A stretch of 8,612 bases of DNA from Domibacillus sp. (GTDB lineage: Bacteria > Bacillota > Bacilli > Bacillales > Domibacillaceae), in assembly GCA_031177795.1 (NCBI GenBank), contig JAPSKG010000090.1:1-8612 (forward strand), in the 5' to 3' direction. The position numbers were made by a program, and so were the translations under genes. Below the pieces are notes generated by a model. That model worked only from the letters and a program-made list of their open reading frames with translations. It was not told the DNA's origin and made no database searches. Shown here one piece after another: positions 1 through 3,807 of the stretch (its first letter is position 1; the number at the start of each line of letters is the position of its first letter).

Positions 1-125
1 AAAAGCCTCGTGGCGCCTGGATTAAAGAGTGCCTGGAGCAAGCAGAAAAAGCGGTGCTAACCCAAAAGGTTGCAAACCGAAAAAGTGAAATAGAAAGGTG
101 GGTCCGCGCATGCAACCTTCTGTAA
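1..125 (+). CDS. cca: CCA-adding tRNA nucleotidyltransferase, C-terminal end (partial)
   Basis: Reading from base 3 gives an open frame of 40 residues ending at a TAA at 123-125. It contains RGAWIKECLEQAE and ends in WVRACNLL. The G-x-W-[IV]-K-x-x-L-x-x-x-E pattern is what I recall from the C-terminal tail of Bacillus-type CCA-adding enzymes, which build or repair the 3' CCA end of tRNAs. The catalytic domain lies outside the window, so the call rests on this tail and on the cca-birA neighbourhood known from Bacillus. The frame overlaps the start of birA by 16 nt, so the two are probably co-transcribed and translationally coupled. Confidence 0.8.
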   Translation, partial: KPRGAWIKECLEQAEKAVLTQKVANRKSEIERWVRACNLL

Positions 126-1084
126 AACACAAAATGCTTGAAGTATTTACAAAAGCAAATGGTGAATTTGTTTCCGGGCAGGCACTTGCAGACAGCATTG
201 GCTGTTCACGTACTGCTGTATGGAAACACATTGAATTGCTCAGGGAGGAAGGTTTTGAACTTGAAGCGGTTCGTAAAAAAGGATACCGCATTAAATCAAA
301 GCCGGATAAAGTAAGTGAAAATGAGCTGCTGATTGGCCTTGAAACCAAAAAGCTCGGAAAGAAAATTGTTTTTTTTGATTCAGTTGAATCAACACAAAAG
401 GAAGCGCACAAGCTGGCAGAAGAAGCGGCAGAAGGAACCCTGGTGATTGCGGAAGAACAAACGGCAGGACGCGGCAGAATGACACGTCCCTGGCATTCAC
501 CCAAGTACACAGGCATCTGGATGAGCTTGATTTTAAAGCCTCATCTTCCACCTTTCAAAGCCCCGCAGTTCACCCTGATTACTGCTGTAGCAGTGGCCGA
601 GGCAATCCGTGATACTACCGGTCTAACACCTGAAATCAAGTGGCCCAATGACATTTTGCTGAACGGAAAAAAAATAACGGGTATTTTAACGGAGTTGCAG
701 GCAGATGCAGACCAAATCCGGTCGATTATTATTGGGATTGGAATGAATGTAAACCAACAGGAGTTTCCAAAAGAACTGGAGAGCATTGCAACTTCCATCG
801 CAATTGAAAAAGGCGAAAAAGTACAAAGAGCAAAAATTGTCCAGGCTATTTTAAAAAATACTGAACTATACTATCAAGAGTATATGGAAAATGGTTTTGG
901 GTTAATTAAAGAAAAGTGGGAATCTTTTGCGGTTTCGATTGGCCGGCATATTATTGCTCGAACAGTTAGCGGGACAATTCGTGGCAAAGCGCTTGGTATT
1001 ACAGAAGAAGGCGTTTTAAAATTGGAAAGCATGGACGGAGTTGTTCATGATATTTATTCCGCTGATATTGAATTGGAGAAGTAG
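110..1084 (+). CDS. birA: Bifunctional biotin ligase / biotin operon repressor BirA
   Basis: BirA joins biotin to ATP to make biotinyl-AMP and transfers biotin to a lysine on carboxylases such as the AccB subunit of acetyl-CoA carboxylase. In Bacillus the adenylate-bound form also represses biotin genes. The 324 residues match the usual length of about 325. An N-terminal winged helix-turn-helix (about residues 22-49, with GCSRTAVWKHIELL) marks the repressor-type class. The biotin-binding loop is TAGRGRM (118-124), KWPND is at 177-181, and GKKITGIL (186-193) carries the expected catalytic-site lysine. A small C-terminal domain ends in YSADIELEK. I chose ATG 110 over the in-frame GTG at 98 because AAAGGTGG (94-101) sits 8 nt before the ATG; the GTG itself lies inside that ribosome binding site. 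No terminator follows, so transcripts should run into the panB leader. Confidence 0.96.
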   Translation: MQPSVKHKMLEVFTKANGEFVSGQALADSIGCSRTAVWKHIELLREEGFELEAVRKKGYRIKSKPDKVSENELLIGLETKKLGKKIVFFDSVESTQKEAHKLAEEAAEGTLVIAEEQTAGRGRMTRPWHSPKYTGIWMSLILKPHLPPFKAPQFTLITAVAVAEAIRDTTGLTPEIKWPNDILLNGKKITGILTELQADADQIRSIIIGIGMNVNQQEFPKELESIATSIAIEKGEKVQRAKIVQAILKNTELYYQEYMENGFGLIKEKWESFAVSIGRHIIARTVSGTIRGKALGITEEGVLKLESMDGVVHDIYSADIELEK

Positions 1085-1110
1085 TCAAAACAAAAAACGG
1101 CTGTTATAAT
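1082..1110 (+). promoter_or_regulatory. Candidate sigma-A promoter of panBCD
   Basis: A perfect -10 box TATAAT (1105-1110) lies 17 nt downstream of TAGTCA (1082-1087), which matches TTGACA at four of six positions and overlaps the birA stop codon. Transcription would begin near 1117 and give an untranslated leader of about 200 nt ahead of panB. The -10 and spacing are good and the -35 is mediocre. Read-through from birA is a second possible source of transcripts. Confidence 0.55.
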
Positions 1111-1182
1111 AAACGTGAATTGGGCGGTATCAATTGAGCTGCACCTTTTCCTGTATAAGCAATTTACTGAATAAGACAAGAA

Positions 1183-1210
1183 CTGCCTTGATCCGACTGG
1201 ACAGGGACAG
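1183..1210 (+). ncRNA. pan RNA motif stem-loop in the panB leader
   Basis: The RNA folds as CUG 1183-1185 with CAG 1208-1210, then CCUUG 1186-1190 with CAGGG 1202-1206 (one G-U pair), then UCC 1192-1194 with GGA 1199-1201, closed by the loop GACU. Exactly two bases are unpaired in the arms, A1191 on the 5' side and A1207 on the 3' side. A hairpin with two bulged adenines ahead of pantothenate genes is the published description of the pan motif, a candidate cis-regulatory RNA found upstream of panB in Bacillus. I see only one clear copy here; tandem copies are common in the family. The ligand, if any, is to my knowledge not established. The assignment rests on hand folding plus context. Confidence 0.8.
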
Positions 1211-1247
1211 AGGGTCGAAACATTTATCCGTATAACAACGGGTCCTT
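1203..1247 (+). promoter_or_regulatory. Putative antiterminator of the panB leader
   Basis: AGGGAC (1203-1208), which is the 3' arm of the pan stem, can pair with GUCCUU (1242-1247), the 5' arm of the downstream terminator, giving 6 bp with one G-U. Inside this fold, CCGU (1228-1231) pairs with ACGG (1238-1241) around AUAACA, and this hairpin directly abuts the outer stem, so the two could stack. The fold excludes both the pan stem and the terminator. Seen directly: the complementarities. Inferred: that they act as a switch. Confidence 0.5.
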
Positions 1248-1279
1248 CTGCTTCTTTTTGGCAATAAGGACTTTTTTTT
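1242..1279 (+). terminator. Regulated intrinsic terminator ahead of panB
   Basis: GTCCTT (1242-1247) is complementary to AAGGAC (1266-1271), with a small inner helix TGC (1249-1251) and GCA (1261-1263). Eight T residues follow at 1272-1279. The structure lies between the pan stem and the panB ribosome binding site, so it would abort transcription before the operon. That position is typical of attenuators. The stem is only moderately strong, which suits conditional termination. Confidence 0.75.
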
Positions 1280-1287
1280 GTTGTTTC

Positions 1288-1313
1288 GTCTCCTCTAATT
1301 AAAAGGAGGATAC
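1288..1313 (+). promoter_or_regulatory. panB ribosome binding site, possibly sequestered by a small hairpin
   Basis: AAGGAGG (1303-1309) is a near-perfect Shine-Dalgarno sequence 8 nt before the panB ATG. TCCTC (1291-1295) is complementary to GAGGA (1306-1310), and after one mismatch GT (1288-1289) can pair with AC (1312-1313). The hairpin would cover the Shine-Dalgarno core. It is short with a 10-nt loop, so its effect is uncertain. Confidence 0.4.
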
Positions 1314-1317
1314 TTAA

Positions 1318-2157
1318 ATGAAGCGAACAGCAGATTTTATCAAGATGAAAGCAAAAAAAGAAAAAATTGCAATGATTACTGCATATGATTTTCCATCAGC
1401 AAAACAAGCGGAAACAGGTGGAGCAGACATTATTCTTGTTGGTGACTCTCTTGGAATGACCGTGCTCGGGTATGAATCAACTGTGCAGGTAACACTTGAA
1501 GATATGATTCACCATACAAAAGCTGTGAAAAGAAGCGCAAAAGAAACGTTTGTTGTAACTGACCTGCCGTTTATGACATATCACATAAATAAAGAAGAAA
1601 CCATGCAAGCTGCCCGAAGAGTTATGCAAGAAGCAGGAGCAGATGCTGTCAAAGTAGAGGGAGCAAAAGAAGTTGTTGAACGTGTGCGTGAATTAACAAG
1701 CGCCGGAGTGCCGGTTTGTGCTCACTTAGGGCTGACACCACAGTCAGTTGGCGTACTGGGCGGTTATAAAGTGCAGGGAAAAACCGCTAAAGCAGCACAG
1801 CAATTAGTGGAAGATGCAAAGGCAATGGAACAGGCCGGCGCTTTTATGCTTGTGTTAGAGTGTGTACCGCACCAGGTAGCACAATCGGTTACGGAAGCTT
1901 TGCGAATTCCTGTTATTGGCATTGGTGCAGGTGTTGAAACAGATGGACAAGTACTGGTTTATCATGATATTATGCGTTATGGTGTTGGCCGTACAGCTAA
2001 ATTTGTAAAAAGCTATGCGGATTTTGACCAGGAAGGTTTAAAAGCTGTTTCAGCCTATGTAGCTGATGTGAAAGCAGGTTTATTTCCAGCAGAAGCCCAC
2101 ACATTCACAATGGAAGAAGACGAATTGAACCAGTTGTACGGGGGCATTCACTCATGA
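1318..2157 (+). CDS. panB: 3-methyl-2-oxobutanoate hydroxymethyltransferase (ketopantoate hydroxymethyltransferase)
   Basis: PanB transfers a hydroxymethyl group from 5,10-methylene-tetrahydrofolate to alpha-ketoisovalerate to give ketopantoate, the first committed step of pantothenate synthesis in the cytosol. The 279 residues match the family length and the fold is a TIM barrel. Conserved elements are ITAYD (20-23), VGDSLGM (41-47) with metal ligand D43, TDLPFM (81-86) with D82, KVEG (112-115) with K112 and E114, AHLGL around H136, catalytic E181 in LECVP, and GIGAG (201-205) followed by DGQVLVYHD (209-217). The ATG has a near-perfect ribosome binding site. The stop overlaps the panC start as ATGA, so the two are translationally coupled. 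Expression is probably set by the pan RNA and terminator upstream. I see no ketopantoate reductase gene in the window; in related bacteria it lies elsewhere. Confidence 0.97.
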   Translation: MKRTADFIKMKAKKEKIAMITAYDFPSAKQAETGGADIILVGDSLGMTVLGYESTVQVTLEDMIHHTKAVKRSAKETFVVTDLPFMTYHINKEETMQAARRVMQEAGADAVKVEGAKEVVERVRELTSAGVPVCAHLGLTPQSVGVLGGYKVQGKTAKAAQQLVEDAKAMEQAGAFMLVLECVPHQVAQSVTEALRIPVIGIGAGVETDGQVLVYHDIMRYGVGRTAKFVKSYADFDQEGLKAVSAYVADVKAGLFPAEAHTFTMEEDELNQLYGGIHS

Positions 2158-3011
2158 AAATCGTGCAAACCATTAATGAATTGAAAAAAGCAGTTCACAT
2201 AGAGAAGAAAAATGGGAAAACCATTGGATTGGTACCTACTATGGGCTTTTTACATGAAGGGCATTTAACCCTTGCAGAACAAGCTCGTAAAGAAAATGAC
2301 ATGGTCATCATGTCGATTTTTGTGAACCCGCTTCAGTTTGGCCCGAATGAAGATTTTGAGCGTTACCCGCGTGACCCGGAACGAGATGCAAAGCTTGCAG
2401 AAAGTGCTGGTGTTGACCTGCTGTTTATGCCCGCTGTAAAAGAAATGTATCCGGAGGAGCCAGCTGTTACGTTAACGGTTCATAAAAGAACAAATGCATT
2501 GTGCGGCTTGTCACGAGAAGGGCATTTTGACGGCGTGGCTACCGTGGTAATGAAATTGTTTCATATGGCAGAAGCAAACCGTGCTTACTTCGGAAAAAAA
2601 GATGCACAGCAGCTTGCAGTGATTCATGGTTTAGTTGATTCATTAAATGTTCCGGTTAAAATTGTCGGAGTGGAAACAGTCCGGGAAACAGACGGCCTGG
2701 CCAAAAGCTCACGCAATGTTTATTTACTGCCTGAAGAACGAAAAAAAGCGCCAGCAATATACAAAGCACTGCAATCGATAAAAACAGCAGTTGAAGCAGG
2801 AAACACGAATACGGAAACGTTAAAGCAGCAAGCACGTTTACGGTTAGAAAACGAAACCGGTGCGAATGTGGAATATGTGGAAATCCTTTCGTATCCTGAA
2901 CTTGAACCTATCAAAGAAGCGCACGGCACAGTAATTGCCGCTGCCGCTGTAAAATATAAACATGCTCGTTTGATTGATAACATTATTTTAACGGTGAAAG
3001 GAAGAGTGTAA
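2154..3011 (+). CDS. panC: Pantothenate synthetase (pantoate--beta-alanine ligase)
   Basis: PanC condenses pantoate with beta-alanine using ATP, via pantoyl-adenylate, releasing AMP and pyrophosphate. This is the final step of vitamin B5 synthesis. The 285 residues agree with the family size. It belongs to the nucleotidyltransferase (HIGH) superfamily: TMGFLHEGHL (29-39) carries the HxGH-type signature as HEGH (34-37). Other conserved blocks are FVNPLQFGPNED (56-67), GHFDGVATVV (123-132) and FGKKDAQQ (146-153). The KMSKS-like loop is DGLAKSSRN (180-188). The ATG overlaps the panB stop by 4 nt, with GGGGG (2140-2144) as a modest ribosome binding site. The stop overlaps panD by 1 nt. Both its substrates are made by, or depend on, its operon neighbours PanB and PanD. 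Confidence 0.97.
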   Translation: MKIVQTINELKKAVHIEKKNGKTIGLVPTMGFLHEGHLTLAEQARKENDMVIMSIFVNPLQFGPNEDFERYPRDPERDAKLAESAGVDLLFMPAVKEMYPEEPAVTLTVHKRTNALCGLSREGHFDGVATVVMKLFHMAEANRAYFGKKDAQQLAVIHGLVDSLNVPVKIVGVETVRETDGLAKSSRNVYLLPEERKKAPAIYKALQSIKTAVEAGNTNTETLKQQARLRLENETGANVEYVEILSYPELEPIKEAHGTVIAAAAVKYKHARLIDNIILTVKGRV

Positions 3012-3394
3012 TGTTTCGAACAATGATGAACGGAAAAATTCACCGTGCAACTGTAACCGAAGCAAATTTAAATTATGTCGGGAGCATTACAATTGACGAA
3101 GATTTGCTGGATGCAGCTGGAATGCTGCCAAATGAAAAAGTTCAGATTGTCAATAATAATAACGGCGCCCGCTTAGAGACATATATTATTCCTGGAGAAC
3201 GGGGCAGTGGTGTTGTTTGTTTAAATGGTGCTGCAGCACGCCTTGTACAGCCTGGTGATACAGTAATTATTATTTCCTATGTGATGGTAGCGGAAGAAAA
3301 AGTAAAAGACCATCAGCCGAAAGTGCTTATTATGGACCAAAACAACAAGATTGCCGATCTTTTGCATCAAGAGCCGGCAGGTACTATTATGTAA
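3011..3394 (+). CDS. panD: Aspartate 1-decarboxylase precursor (pyruvoyl enzyme)
   Basis: PanD decarboxylates L-aspartate to beta-alanine, the second substrate of PanC. It is made as a 127-residue proenzyme, the exact length I recall for B. subtilis. It cleaves itself between G24 and S25 in NYVGSIT, and S25 becomes the catalytic pyruvoyl group at the start of the alpha chain. Conserved active-site positions are K9, R54, Y58 and N72 within LNGAAAR. TAATG joins the panC stop and panD start with a 1-nt overlap, and AAAGGAAG (2997-3004) is the ribosome binding site. No separate panM/panZ-type maturation gene is visible, consistent with the self-processing Gram-positive type. A strong terminator follows immediately. 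Confidence 0.97.
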   Translation: MFRTMMNGKIHRATVTEANLNYVGSITIDEDLLDAAGMLPNEKVQIVNNNNGARLETYIIPGERGSGVVCLNGAAARLVQPGDTVIIISYVMVAEEKVKDHQPKVLIMDQNNKIADLLHQEPAGTIM

Positions 3395-3424
3395 AAAAAA
3401 CCGCTGTTTATGCAGCGGTTTTTT
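3395..3424 (+). terminator. Intrinsic terminator of panBCD
   Basis: CCGCTG (3401-3406) pairs perfectly with CAGCGG (3413-3418) around TTTATG. The stem is preceded by A6 (3395-3400) and followed by T6 (3419-3424). It begins directly after the panD stop codon. The A-tract and T-tract symmetry would allow function in both directions. Confidence 0.93.
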
Positions 3425-3513
3425 CTCTTGAAAAATACGGCTGAGAAAAAATTTAAAACATTAATAAAAGAGGAAAAGCACATTTTCTCCAAAACTTTGT
3501 AAAGAGATTTTAT

Positions 3514-3547
3514 TCTGTAAGGCAACAAGCTTGCAGAGAGTTTTTTT
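3514..3547 (+). terminator. Second terminator-like hairpin behind panD
   Basis: TCTGTAAG (3514-3521) pairs with CTTGCAGA (3530-3537) as 8 bp with one G-U and the loop GCAACAAG. GAG and then T7 (3541-3547) follow. It could back up the panD terminator or end a short independent transcript. The 3-nt gap before the T-run slightly weakens the call. Confidence 0.55.
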
Positions 3548-3605
3548 CTTCGTTCACTGATTGCCTGTTTACTTTATGGTAAACTGAAAAAGAATTTAGT
3601 TCGGA

Positions 3606-3635
3606 TTAACAGGCAGAAAAACGGTTTTTTATTAA
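3606..3635 (+). promoter_or_regulatory. Weak candidate promoter for dinG
   Basis: TTAACA (3606-3611, five of six matches to TTGACA) is followed after 18 nt by TATTAA (3630-3635, four of six). An alternative is the extended -10 sequence TGGTAAACT (3577-3585) with a poor -35. Either would give a leader of 150 nt or more. Neither is decisive in such AT-rich sequence. Confidence 0.25.
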
Positions 3636-3711
3636 TAAAAAAGGATTATGCTGGATAACTCCTGCCTTTAAGGAATTAGTTTTTTTTAGCCAGAGCACGA
3701 TGGCTGCGCAG

Positions 3712-3734
3712 GCGCTGATACAAAAGCGCTTTTT
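3712..3734 (+). terminator. Possible intrinsic terminator in the dinG leader
   Basis: GCGCT (3712-3716) pairs with AGCGC (3725-3729) around GATACAAA, followed by T5 (3730-3734). The stem is short but all GC except one pair. Since it lies about 74 nt before the dinG start, it would act as an attenuator if transcription starts upstream of it. Confidence 0.45.
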
Positions 3735-3807
3735 ATCTCAGTGTATTGGTAAGTCAGCGGAAAAAACTGCTGATTGACGTGTTACTTTACTAAAAGGTGT
3801 GTTTGCC

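Larger units (their letters stand above)
3425..3807 (+). other. Hairpin-rich non-coding region upstream of dinG
   Basis: No convincing protein gene is visible in this stretch. Beyond the two terminator-like hairpins listed separately it holds: inverted repeat GTTTAC/GTAAAC (3567-3572, 3579-3584); TGCCTGTT (3562-3569) complementary to AACAGGCA (3608-3615); AGGCAG (3611-3616) complementary to CTGCCT (3662-3667); an 18-bp palindrome of A and T at 3625-3642; a T8 run (3680-3687); AGCCA/TGGCT (3688-3692, 3701-3705); and a stable hairpin TCAGCGG/CTGCTGA (3754-3760, 3767-3773) with an A6 loop. The dinG ribosome binding site AAAGGTG follows at 3793-3799. No GAAC-N4-GTTC type LexA box was seen. It may be a regulatory leader, a small RNA locus, or a decayed spacer. 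Confidence 0.6.

Noticed and set aside
98..109. Upstream GTG start for birA giving four extra residues
   Set aside because: The GTG lies inside the AAAGGTGG ribosome binding site that serves the ATG at 110, and homologues begin at about the ATG position.
22..551. Minus-strand open frames opposite birA (22-516 and 291-551)
   Set aside because: They lie fully antisense to a well-supported gene, have no ribosome binding site or recognisable domain, and reflect codon bias of the plus strand.
1132..1164. Second tandem pan hairpin built on AATTG/CAATT
   Set aside because: The inner helix needs a two-base bulge and there is no outer helix with a 3' bulged adenine, so it does not meet the motif pattern.
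1201..1279. T-box leader ahead of panB, suggested by AGAGGGTCG and a following terminator
   Set aside because: The conserved T-box core (AGGGTGG-N-ACCGCG) is absent and the downstream gene is not amino-acid or tRNA related.
2720..3043. Minus-strand frame of 107 residues opposite panC and panD
   Set aside because: It is antisense to conserved coding sequence of two genes and shows no plausible protein features.
3625..3642. Perfect 18-bp palindrome as a protein operator or terminator
   Set aside because: It is composed only of A and T in an AT-rich spacer and has no GC stem, so it is weak evidence for either role.
3799..3807. GTG 3799 as the dinG start
   Set aside because: It overlaps the AAAGGTG ribosome binding site; GTG 3808 has correct spacing and starts closer to the DFETTG exonuclease motif, as in homologues.
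3425..3807. LexA (SOS) operator upstream of dinG, as in E. coli
   Set aside because: No GAAC-N4-GTTC type site was found in the intergenic region.
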